Assembly (NCBI GenBank): GCA_947258465.1
Contig: CAMYIQ010000170.1
Span: 1-15,328 of the forward strand
Direction of reading: 5' to 3'
Origin: an uncultured Erythrobacter sp.
GTDB taxonomy: Bacteria; Pseudomonadota; Alphaproteobacteria; Sphingomonadales; Sphingomonadaceae
DNA: 15,328 nucleotides
Shown: one piece after another, positions 6,993-13,936 of the stretch
Layout of the letters: the number at the start of each line of letters is the position of its first letter
Numbering within the stretch: the first letter of the stretch is position 1
Notes under the pieces: model-generated
Databases searched by the model: none
Seen by the model: the letters and a program-made list of their open reading frames with translations, nothing else
Told to the model about the DNA's origin: nothing
Made by a program: the position numbers and the translations under genes

Positions 6993-8673
6993 GGTCGTCC
7001 TCTACGGGCTGAAGGGCTTCGGCGGCGCGAAGTACCAGTTCGCGCGCCACGTCTTCCTTGGGCATTTCCGGCAGGCTTTCGACACCGCTCGCGGTGACTA
7101 TGTGAACCTGGTTCAGGTCACCGCCCATCACGCTGTCGCCTTCCGCGCCCGAAACATTGTTGGCAATGATCCAGTCGGCCCCCTTGCGCTTGCGCTTCGA
7201 TTTGGCGTTCTCAACCACGTTCTCGGTCTCTGCGGCGAAGCCGATCAACAGTGTGGGGCGTTTGTGCCCGGCGGCAGTGCTGGCGAGGATATCGGGGTTC
7301 TCGGCCAGGATCAGGGCTGGCGGTGCGCTACCGCGCTTCTTCATCTTTTCGCCCGCGACATGTTTGCTCTTCCAGTCGGCGACGGCGGCGACCATGAAGG
7401 CGATGTCTACCGGCAGGGCGCGGCGCACCTCTTCGGCCATGTCCTCGGCCGTTTCCACATCGACGCGGTCCACCCCAACCGGCGTCGGCAAATGGACCGG
7501 CCCGGCGATCAGGGTGACCCGCGCACCGGCGGCGGCGGCCATCGCGGCAATCGCGAAGCCCTGCTTCCCGCTCGACCGGTTGGCGATATAGCGGACCGGA
7601 TCGATCGGCTCGCGAGTCGGCCCGGCGGTGATCAGCACATGCTTGCCGTAGAGTGGACGATGCGCCGGATCGGGATCGAAAGCGGCCTGTCCCGCCAGCG
7701 GGGAATCGTCGAATGCGACCGTAGTGGTCGCAGGCCGATCCGCGACCGGCTGCGGCATGGCGCGCATGTCCTGCCGAGCGACTTCATGGTTGAGCGCTGC
7801 GGGATCGATCGGCGGGGCGGACGATGCCTTGCCCTTCTTGGCAAGGATCGGCCCCGCATCGGGCAATGGTTCGTCCGCCTCGGGCGGTTCGGCGATCTCG
7901 GGCGCATCCGCTTCGGGCGCGTCCTCCAGCTCGGCCTCGATTTCCTCGTGGCTGCGCTTCGGGGTCGAGCGCGGAATAATCATCGCAAGCAGGCCGCCCA
8001 ATCCGCCGCCGCTCGGTTCCGCTTCTTCCTCGTCCTCGAGGTCTTCCACCGTATAGGAATCGTCGGCGATGTCTTCTGCGGGCGCCGCAAGCTGCGCGGG
8101 CGCCGGCGCCGTCAGTTCGGGCAGCTCGATATCGAGACCCAGCTCCTCGCCGACGCGGGCCAGGATTGCAGGGGGTTCGGGCATCCGGCCGGGGCCGAAC
8201 TCGCCGCAAGCCATCGGGCCTTCGTCCGGGTCCATCACGGCAACGCCCGCCTGGCGCAGCCAGTCGGCATTGCGCCGGGTTGCCGAATGTTCCCACATCT
8301 TCACATTCATCGCCGGCACGGTCAGCACCGGCTTGTCGGTGGCGAGGATCAAAGTGGTGGCGAGATCGTCGGCGATCCCGGCGGCCATCTTGGCGAGCAG
8401 ATCCGCCGTAGCCGGACAGACCACGACGAGATCGGCTTCGCGGCTCAACTGAATATGGCCCATCTCGACCTCGTCCTTGAGATCGAAGAGCGAGGTGTAG
8501 ACCTTGTTCTCGGATAGCGCGGCGAGCGCCATCGGGGTGACGAATTGCTGCCCGCCTTCAGTCAGCACGCAGGTAACCTCGCCCCCCGCCTTGCGGATCA
8601 GCCGGACGAGCTCGCACGACTTGTAGGCCGCGATGCCGCCGCCGATGACGAGCAGGATCTTCGGACCGCTCAC
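6985..8673 (-). CDS. coaBC: Bifunctional phosphopantothenoylcysteine decarboxylase / phosphopantothenate-cysteine ligase, with long acidic linker
   Basis: CoaBC joins cysteine to 4'-phosphopantothenate (CoaB) and decarboxylates the product (CoaC, FMN-dependent) in coenzyme A synthesis. CoaC is residues 1-182: the FMN loop GGGIAAYKS, His73 in MGHIQLSREAD, Asn123 in PAMNVKMW and Cys156 in GPMACGEFG, each two below the E. coli catalytic numbers 75, 125 and 158. CoaB is about 341-556: VLITAGPTREPID, YIANRSSGKQGFAIA, AAVADWK, and EKMKK at 442-446, matching the KxKK motif around E. coli Lys289. Between them, at about 183-339, is an acidic, Ala/Pro-rich stretch absent from typical enzymes of about 400 residues. 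The GTG at 8673 has GGGGGA 7 bases upstream. The gene overlaps dut by 8 bases. Confidence 0.96.
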   Translation of the reverse strand: MSGPKILLVIGGGIAAYKSCELVRLIRKAGGEVTCVLTEGGQQFVTPMALAALSENKVYTSLFDLKDEVEMGHIQLSREADLVVVCPATADLLAKMAAGIADDLATTLILATDKPVLTVPAMNVKMWEHSATRRNADWLRQAGVAVMDPDEGPMACGEFGPGRMPEPPAILARVGEELGLDIELPELTAPAPAQLAAPAEDIADDSYTVEDLEDEEEAEPSGGGLGGLLAMIIPRSTPKRSHEEIEAELEDAPEADAPEIAEPPEADEPLPDAGPILAKKGKASSAPPIDPAALNHEVARQDMRAMPQPVADRPATTTVAFDDSPLAGQAAFDPDPAHRPLYGKHVLITAGPTREPIDPVRYIANRSSGKQGFAIAAMAAAAGARVTLIAGPVHLPTPVGVDRVDVETAEDMAEEVRRALPVDIAFMVAAVADWKSKHVAGEKMKKRGSAPPALILAENPDILASTAAGHKRPTLLIGFAAETENVVENAKSKRKRKGADWIIANNVSGAEGDSVMGGDLNQVHIVTASGVESLPEMPKEDVARELVLRAAEALQPVEDDHD

Positions 8674-8702
8674 GCCGATATCCCCCGCGAAGGCGTCATG
8701 CC

Positions 8703-8716
8703 CGCGTCCGGACGCG
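8703..8716. promoter_or_regulatory. 14-bp perfect palindrome CGCGTCCGGACGCG upstream of coaBC
   Basis: The palindrome is centred about 37 bp upstream of the coaBC GTG, in the divergent gap between coaBC (minus) and the DUF4345-like gene (plus). A second dyad, GGACT with AGTCC, lies at 8718-8737. The position would suit an operator, or a hairpin in a coaBC leader, but no known site is recognised and GC-rich palindromes also arise by chance in such DNA. Confidence 0.25.
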
Positions 8717-8780
8717 CGGACTGGCGAATGGTAGTCCGTAAACTCATCGCTGCGCTTGCTAGCGCCCCCCGTTCGACATG

Positions 8781-8805
8781 GCCAGCGCGTAAGGCTGGCG
8801 TTTTT
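8781..8805 (+). terminator. Terminator-like hairpin upstream of the DUF4345-like gene
   Basis: GCCAGC (8781-8786) pairs with GCTGGC (8794-8799) across a 7-base loop, followed by G and five T at 8801-8805. The plus-strand polarity is unexpected: the only plus-strand gene nearby starts downstream at 8859, and coaBC runs the other way. It could end a short RNA made from the divergent gap, act as an attenuator in the leader of the downstream gene, or stop antisense transcription. A 6-bp stem is short, so confidence is moderate. Confidence 0.45.
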
Positions 8806-8858
8806 CCCGAATCCGCCTAACCTTACATGATGAAAAAAGGGGAAACGCGGAGGTTTTC

Positions 8859-9248
8859 ATGCATGTCATCCTGAGCGCGATATTGCTCGCGCTGGCGATA
8901 CTCGATCTGGTGCTGGGAACCAGCTTCCTGGTGGATCCGACAGGGGCGGCGGGCGATTTCGGGCTGGCGATCGTATCGACGCATGGGGAATCTACGCTGC
9001 GCGGAGATATGACCGCGTTTTTCTACGTCACCGCTTTCTCGCTTGCTTGGGGAGCGTGGAAACGACGCCCCGAAGCGCTGTTGCCCGCGCTCGGCCTGTT
9101 CGGCATCGCTTTTACGGGACGGTTCATCAACGTGATCGCGCAAGGCCCCTATGACGGGTGGATGGTGCCCATGGCGGTGGAGGCGTTCCATTGCATCATC
9201 ATTATCGTGGCGATGCGGGCCTGGGGCGTGCCGAAGCCGGACGCCTGA
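8859..9248 (+). CDS. DUF4345-like four-helix membrane protein
   Basis: 129 residues with four hydrophobic segments at about 2-23, 48-67, 74-95 and 101-122. Between the first and second lies the polar loop VDPTGAAGDFGLAIVSTHGE, followed by the motif LRGDMTAFF; together with GRFINVIAQGP in the third segment these resemble DUF4345 membrane proteins, whose function is unknown. The assignment comes from pattern recognition and is not certain. GGAGG at 8849-8853 is well placed before ATG 8859. The last 47 bases overlap the end of the converging gene at 9202-10296. Confidence 0.78.
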   Translation: MHVILSAILLALAILDLVLGTSFLVDPTGAAGDFGLAIVSTHGESTLRGDMTAFFYVTAFSLAWGAWKRRPEALLPALGLFGIAFTGRFINVIAQGPYDGWMVPMAVEAFHCIIIIVAMRAWGVPKPDA

Positions 9249-10296
9249 TCGCGCCGATAAGGTCGGCGATCGCGCGCGGGACGAATGCCAGCCCCACGCC
9301 ATATGCCGGGATGAACAGGCCCATCCAGTAGAAATTTTCCTGCCGCGCGAAGACTGCGACGGTAACGATAAAGCCGACAAACCACAGGCTGGCGAATGCG
9401 CCGAGCCTGCCGCCCACCGCAAGCCATCCGAGCAGCGGCAACACACCGAGCGGACCCGCGATCCAGGTGGGCAAGGTTTGCAGCAAAGTGGTGATATGAA
9501 TGCCGTAGAGCGGCAGTGATGGCCCCAGCAGCCCGCTCCAGCCGGGCGAGGTAAGGTCGCCCGGCTGGCGAATGGCAGAGACCGCCTCGGCGTGCAGTGC
9601 GAGCCCGAGAGCCAGCATGGCGAGCGCCCCGCCCAGCGCAAGCGCCTTGCGTTTCTCTCCCGCAGCCAGGGCTATCGCGCCCCAGGCGAGCAGGAAGGGA
9701 AGCGCCAGTTCACGCAAAGCGATGGCGCAGATTGCCAGCACCACACCCGCCACCCAGGCACTGCCCGCCGATAGCGCCAGCGCGAGCGAGAGCATCAGGC
9801 CGGCGAGGATTTCGTGGCTGAAGGGGATTTCGGGAATAAAGGCAACTACCCCGAACAGGCCGGCCAGTCCGCCCGCCGCGAGCCGCTCGAACCGTCGCTC
9901 CCGTCGGAAGGCGAAACCCCATCCGAGGATGTTGGCCCCCCAAAGAGCCGCCGCGACGATCCGCCAGCCATACTCTCCCCACAGCGCGCTCGTCCATGCC
10001 AGCACGGGCGTACGCACCGTTACGAAAGGGGTAGTCGGCATGGCGAATTCGCGATGTTCCGCCGCCGCCGCCTCATAATAGTCCTCTCCCGCCGCCACGC
10101 GCGTATTTACCGCGCGGTAGAGGTCCATATCGACTTTCCCACCGCGTGCGAGCCGCTGCTCGATATCGGCCTCATGCGCATAGTCTCGCACCTCCAGCGC
10201 GAAGGCGTTCCACACGCCGGCGAGAAGCGTTCCCGCCAGCAGCACCAGCGCCGCCCAACGGGGCAGCGCGGCTAGCGGGCGTTCGGGCACGGTCAC
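9202..10296 (-). CDS. Polytopic membrane protein, paralog of the adjacent upstream gene; possible GT-C-like protein
   Basis: 364 residues. A first helix (about 14-34) is followed by a long extracytoplasmic loop (about 35-95) containing Asp/Glu-rich segments and GEDYYEAAAAEHREFAMP, then PFVTVRTPVLAW and roughly nine further helices. Motifs shared with its neighbour at 10293-11435 are YY[ED]..., HExxAGxxLxLA, REhALPF, NFYW and GLAFhP. One long acidic loop after the first helix followed by many helices recalls GT-C membrane glycosyltransferases, but I see no signature that proves this. The start is GTG 10296, overlapping the TGA of the upstream gene as GTGA; a second GTG lies 6 bases further in. 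GGGGGG precedes it. The C-terminus is Arg/Pro-rich and overlaps the converging gene by 47 bases. Confidence 0.82.
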   Translation of the reverse strand: MTVPERPLAALPRWAALVLLAGTLLAGVWNAFALEVRDYAHEADIEQRLARGGKVDMDLYRAVNTRVAAGEDYYEAAAAEHREFAMPTTPFVTVRTPVLAWTSALWGEYGWRIVAAALWGANILGWGFAFRRERRFERLAAGGLAGLFGVVAFIPEIPFSHEILAGLMLSLALALSAGSAWVAGVVLAICAIALRELALPFLLAWGAIALAAGEKRKALALGGALAMLALGLALHAEAVSAIRQPGDLTSPGWSGLLGPSLPLYGIHITTLLQTLPTWIAGPLGVLPLLGWLAVGGRLGAFASLWFVGFIVTVAVFARQENFYWMGLFIPAYGVGLAFVPRAIADLIGAIRRPASARPRPASPR

Positions 10297-11435
10297 GCCG
10301 CCCCCCGCGCCGATTTCAGGAGCGAGCTCAGCGCCATCGGCAGAAAGGCGAGACCGATAAACATGGCCGGCGCCACAACCGCGCCCCAATAGAAATTGTT
10401 TGCCCGACCAGCGAGCATGAAGGCGAGGCCGTAGCCGAGATAGAGCAGGGTACCGGTAGTCCCTGCGGGCGATTTCCAGCCCGCCCAACCCAGCACCATC
10501 AACACCACCAGCGGTCCGGCGACCTCATGCGGCAGGAAACGCAGGTTGGAACTCAACACCACATTGCCCAGCCAGCCCGACAGGCCCCGCAACACGAGCC
10601 AGTCGGGGCTCTCAGGATCGGTCGGCAGGACATGCGGAGCGACCAGTGACAGGTGCCACGCTATCGCTACGACAAAGGCCAGCACCAGCGCCCCCCAGGC
10701 CGCTGCCTCTCGCCAGTCGCACCGCCAGGCTGCGATTGCCCCGAGGAGGAGAACGAAGGGCAAGGCATGTTCACGGATTGCCAGTGCCAGAGCCGCCACG
10801 GCGAGCGCCCCGCCCCATCGGCCGGGTCGGTGCAACCCGAAGGCCAGGGCCAGCAGCATTCCCGCCCACAGCTCGTGCAGCACGAAATAGTAGCGGTTGA
10901 GGCCGAGCGAGGCCCCCATGAGCAACAATGCTGCGCCGATCTTCTGCACGCGCCGCCCGCCCGGTTCCTCTCCCAGCCGTTTCCACCAGGCCCAGACGGT
11001 CGCGCCCATCAGAAGGATCGCGAGGACAGTCATCCCGGCCTCGCCTAATGCGGCGTGGATATAGGCGAGCGTCGGAAGCCGCACTGCGAGGCCCGGACGC
11101 ACCGGATAGCCGCTCGCGCGCTGTTCTTCGACGACGAAATCGTAATAGACCTCGTCGCCAGCGATCCGCTCGATAACGCGATCGTAGAACGCAAGATCGT
11201 GGTCGCGCGATGGCTCGCTCTCGGCTGACGGCTCGTTCGAGAGCAAGTCGGGCACTTCCGAGGGCGCGCCGTCCATGCTCGCAGTCAGGGGAGTGAGCGC
11301 AGCGAACAGCAGCAGGATGCCGCCGACCGCCAACAGAATGCGGGCGGGCCATGGTCTCCAATGGGCGAAGCGGTCCCAGGCTGGCGCCGTAGCGGCTTCG
11401 CCTAGCCTATCCACCCCTGCGCTATCGCTGCCCAT
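10293..11435 (-). CDS. Polytopic membrane protein, upstream tandem paralog; possible GT-C-like protein
   Basis: 380 residues. A polar N-terminus (1-28) and first helix (about 32-52) precede an acidic loop (about 53-120) with DEVYYDFVVEEQRASGYPVR, then about nine helices. The same motif series as in the downstream paralog appears in the same order: YYDF, HELWAGMLLALA, IREHALPFVLLLGAIA, NNFYWG, GLAFLP. Function is unknown; a sugar- or lipid-linked transfer role is inference from topology. ATG 11435 is chosen for its purine-rich site (AGGGGGG, 9 bases upstream), although it begins 34 bases inside ubiB; a later internal start cannot be excluded. Both paralogs follow ubiE-ubiB in overlapping order, so they are probably in one transcript. 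Confidence 0.82.
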   Translation of the reverse strand: MGSDSAGVDRLGEAATAPAWDRFAHWRPWPARILLAVGGILLLFAALTPLTASMDGAPSEVPDLLSNEPSAESEPSRDHDLAFYDRVIERIAGDEVYYDFVVEEQRASGYPVRPGLAVRLPTLAYIHAALGEAGMTVLAILLMGATVWAWWKRLGEEPGGRRVQKIGAALLLMGASLGLNRYYFVLHELWAGMLLALAFGLHRPGRWGGALAVAALALAIREHALPFVLLLGAIAAWRCDWREAAAWGALVLAFVVAIAWHLSLVAPHVLPTDPESPDWLVLRGLSGWLGNVVLSSNLRFLPHEVAGPLVVLMVLGWAGWKSPAGTTGTLLYLGYGLAFMLAGRANNFYWGAVVAPAMFIGLAFLPMALSSLLKSARGAA

Positions 11436-12964
11436 GTTGCCAGCCCCCCTGCAACTACCGCTGCGGCATAGCCCAGCACTCCTCGCGAACGCTCCTTGCG
11501 ACGGCGCCTTTCCCACATCAATTCGACTTGCGGAAGCGGCGGCGGTTCGGGTGCGCCACCCTTGGGCGGAAAGCGATCCTCGATCCTGCGGACGAGGTCG
11601 GGAATGCGCAGCAACGTCTCGGTATCCTCGCGAATACGGTCGGCAATGGCGGCTTCCGGCCCCAACTCGTCGCGGATCCAGCTCCGCACATAGGGCGCGG
11701 AGGTGTCCCACATGTTGATACCGGGATCGAGCTGCGTGGCGATGCCTTCGACCATCACCATGGTCTTTTGCAGCAGCAGCAGGTGTGGCTGCGTCTGCAT
11801 GTCGAAATCGCGAGTAATGGCGAACAGCCCGTCGAGCATCTGGCCGACCGACAGCTCGCTCACCGGCTTGCCGCGCATCGGCTCACCCACCGCGCGCAGC
11901 GCCGTCGCGAACTCGTCGACATTGTGATAACTGGGCACGTATTGCGCCTCGAAATGGATTTCCGCGACGCGTTTGTAGTTGCCGGTCGTCAACCCGTAGA
12001 GGATTTCCGCCAGCCACATGCGCGCGCGCCGGTCGATCCGGCCCATGATACCGAAATCGATCGCGACAATGGTCCCGTCCGCTTTGACGAACAAATTGCC
12101 CTGGTGCATGTCCGCATGGAAGAAGCCCGCAGCGATCGCCTGCTTGAGGAAAGCCAGCACGAGACGGCTGGCCAACTCGGCGGTGTCGTGCCCGGCGGCC
12201 TTGAGCGCTTCGACATTGCTGATCTTGATGCCGTCGATCCAGTCGATGGTCATCACCCGGCCATTGGTGCGGTCCCAGTCGATGCCGGGTATCTCGTATC
12301 CAGGCGTCCCGACCATATGTTCGGCCAGTTCGGAAGCACTCGCGGCCTCGCGGCGCAGGTCCAGCTCGCGATTGGTCCAGCGCTTGAAATTGGCGATGGT
12401 CAGCCGCGGGCGGAGGCGCGCGGCCTCGCCGCCCATCGCCTCGACATGTGCGGCGGCCCATTCATAGGTGTCGATATCGCGGGCGAACTGTTCGCGCACG
12501 CCGGGGCGCAGCACCTTGACCGCAACTTGCTTGCCCTCGGTCGTGACCGCGCGATGGACCTGCGCGATCGAGGCCGCGCCCACCGGCACAGGGTCGAACT
12601 CGGAATAAAGCGCCTCAAGCGGCTGCTCGAAGCTCGCCTCGATGCTCTGCTTGATCTGCGCGAAATCGACCGGAGGCAGGTCGTCCTGCAAGGTCAACAG
12701 GTTACGCGCCGCATCTTCGCCGACAAGATCGGGCCGGGTCGCCAGTGTCTGGCCGAGCTTGATCGCGGCCGGCCCGATATCGCGGAAGGCACCGGCATAG
12801 TCTGGCTCTTTCGGCTGCACCGTCCCGAAGCGGGCAATGCGTACCAGCCGCTTGACCGGCGGCGGCGTATTGGAATCGCGCTCGACCCCGCGCAGCGCGC
12901 CGTGCTTCGCCAGCGTGCGGCCCCACTTGAGGAGCCGCCAGATATGCGTAGACGGACGAGCCAA
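11402..12964 (-). CDS. ubiB: Ubiquinone biosynthesis protein UbiB (ADCK/ABC1 atypical kinase)
   Basis: UbiB is an atypical protein-kinase-like membrane ATPase required for coenzyme Q synthesis. The product has 520 residues. The family-specific KxGQ motif is at 69-72 (IKLGQTLATRPDL), the Ala-rich nucleotide loop GAAS at 129-132 (replacing the Gly-rich loop of ordinary kinases), the ATP lysine at 150 (VAVKVLRP), FFHADMHQGN at 281-290, and the metal-binding IDFG at 302-305. A hydrophobic C-terminal anchor lies at about 495-518. The start is a TTG at 12964: it gives the usual N-terminus (RPSTHIWRLLKWGRTLA), has GGAAGG 9 bases upstream and sits 4 bases after the ubiE stop. The 3' end overlaps the next gene by 34 bases. 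Confidence 0.96.
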   Translation of the reverse strand: MARPSTHIWRLLKWGRTLAKHGALRGVERDSNTPPPVKRLVRIARFGTVQPKEPDYAGAFRDIGPAAIKLGQTLATRPDLVGEDAARNLLTLQDDLPPVDFAQIKQSIEASFEQPLEALYSEFDPVPVGAASIAQVHRAVTTEGKQVAVKVLRPGVREQFARDIDTYEWAAAHVEAMGGEAARLRPRLTIANFKRWTNRELDLRREAASASELAEHMVGTPGYEIPGIDWDRTNGRVMTIDWIDGIKISNVEALKAAGHDTAELASRLVLAFLKQAIAAGFFHADMHQGNLFVKADGTIVAIDFGIMGRIDRRARMWLAEILYGLTTGNYKRVAEIHFEAQYVPSYHNVDEFATALRAVGEPMRGKPVSELSVGQMLDGLFAITRDFDMQTQPHLLLLQKTMVMVEGIATQLDPGINMWDTSAPYVRSWIRDELGPEAAIADRIREDTETLLRIPDLVRRIEDRFPPKGGAPEPPPLPQVELMWERRRRKERSRGVLGYAAAVVAGGLATWAAIAQGWIG

Positions 12965-12968
12965 GGCC

Positions 12969-13700
12969 TTAGACCTTCCACCCCGAATGAATGTTCACCG
13001 CGCCGCCGAGGATCTTTTCGACCCGGGTGTTCTCAAACCCCGCATCGCGGATCATCGCTTCGAATTCAGGCGGCTTGGGAAAGCGGCGAATCGATTCGGC
13101 CAGATAGCGATAGCTATCCTCGTCATTGGCGATCGCCTTGCCGATCTTCGGCATCACATTGTGCGAATAGAGGTCGTAGACTTCCTTGAAGCCCGGCCAG
13201 TCGGTCTGGCTGAATTCCATGCAGTAGAAGCGTCCGCCGAACTTCAGCACGCGGTGCGCCTCGCGCAGGGCCTTGTCGACGAAGGTCACGTTCCGGATGC
13301 CGAAGACGATGGTGTAGGCATCGAAGGTACGGCTGGAGAAGGTTAGCTCTTCGGCGTTCTGGCAAGACCACACCAACCCGTCGATCCCGCGCTCCATCGC
13401 GCGTTCGATGCCCACATCGAGCATGTCCTGATTGATGTCCGAGACCGTGACGCTCGCGCCCTTGTCGGCCATGCGGAAGGCGATATCGCCCGTGCCGCCC
13501 GCCATGTCGAGGATCGCCTCGCCCGGCTGCGGTTTCACGCGGGCCACGAAGCGGTTTTTCCAAAGCCGGTGCATGCCGCCGCTCATGGCGTCGTTCATCA
13601 CGTCGTATTTAGCGGCGACATTGGAAAAGACCTCGCCCACGCGGCCGGTCTTTTCGGTCGCGTCGATGTCTTCGTAGCCGAAAGAAACGGTGTCGTTCAT
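12969..13700 (-). CDS. ubiE: Demethylmenaquinol/2-polyprenyl-6-methoxy-1,4-benzoquinol methyltransferase UbiE
   Basis: SAM-dependent C-methyltransferase of quinone synthesis. The product has 243 residues. The first UbiE signature, YDVMNDAMSGGMHRLWK, is at 32-48; the SAM-binding motif LDMAGGTGDIAF at 64-75; acidic SDIN at 87-90; and the second signature HRVLKFGGRFYCMEFS at 149-164. The C-terminal NIHSGWK is typical. An alphaproteobacterium with ubiB next door most likely uses it for ubiquinone. ATG 13700 is the only good start; a weak AAGG lies 9 bases upstream. It is the first gene of the ubiE-ubiB-paralog pair transcript and is divergent from mutM across a region with a strong palindrome. 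Confidence 0.97.
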   Translation of the reverse strand: MNDTVSFGYEDIDATEKTGRVGEVFSNVAAKYDVMNDAMSGGMHRLWKNRFVARVKPQPGEAILDMAGGTGDIAFRMADKGASVTVSDINQDMLDVGIERAMERGIDGLVWSCQNAEELTFSSRTFDAYTIVFGIRNVTFVDKALREAHRVLKFGGRFYCMEFSQTDWPGFKEVYDLYSHNVMPKIGKAIANDEDSYRYLAESIRRFPKPPEFEAMIRDAGFENTRVEKILGGAVNIHSGWKV

Positions 13701-13770
13701 GGGTTAGGGCCTTAGGGGGTGATGGGCGCAAGGTAAATGCGGGTTGGAAGGGAGTTTTTGTCGCGTGCGT

Positions 13771-13788
13771 GAAGCGCATCCGCGCTTC
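13771..13788. repeat. Small hairpin GAAGCGC-ATCC-GCGCTTC
   Basis: A perfect 7-bp stem with a 4-base loop, 5 bases outside the large palindrome at 13794-13873 and about 70 bases upstream of the ubiE start. It could be part of the same composite element or an independent structure in the ubiE leader. Confidence 0.5.
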
Positions 13789-13793
13789 GCTTG

Positions 13794-13873
13794 CTGTTCC
13801 GTCCCACGCCCCCTCCCGACCACCCATAAGATACCGTGCCGTGGGTGGTCGGGAGGGGCGTGGGACGGAACAG
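13794..13873. repeat. Large inverted repeat (33/32-nt arms, 15-nt loop), REP/MITE-like
   Basis: The left arm 13794-13826 (from CTGTTCCGTCCCACGC to CGACCACCCA) is complementary to the right arm 13842-13873 over its whole length, except that the left has five C where the right has four G, a single bulge. The loop at 13827-13841 is TAAGATACCGTGCCG. There is no T-tract, and the element lies between two divergent gene starts, so a terminator is unlikely. Its form fits a dispersed palindromic element (REP or small MITE), which can be settled only by finding other copies. In either transcript it would form a very stable hairpin in the 5' leader. Confidence 0.8.
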
Positions 13874-13936
13874 GGCGCAGCGACCGAAGGGAGCGAATAG
13901 ACGCCATCGGGAGTCCCTGTTACCCGCACCCTCACC

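Noticed and set aside
6964..8517. Long plus-strand open frame (517 codons) opposite coaBC
   Set aside because: Arg/Gly/His-rich translation without motifs, while the minus strand encodes all catalytic residues of CoaBC.
8823..9641. Minus-strand open frame (272 codons) running past the end of the membrane gene and across the DUF4345-like gene
   Set aside because: The strong Shine-Dalgarno and helix pattern are on the plus strand; this frame shows no coherent protein features.
11528..13189. Long plus-strand open frame (553 codons) opposite ubiB and part of ubiE
   Set aside because: It is antisense to two recognised enzymes, crosses their junction, and has no domain-like composition.
13794..13873. 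Reading the large palindrome as a bidirectional terminator
   Set aside because: It lies between two divergent gene starts and has no T-tract on either side, so no transcript needs to end there.
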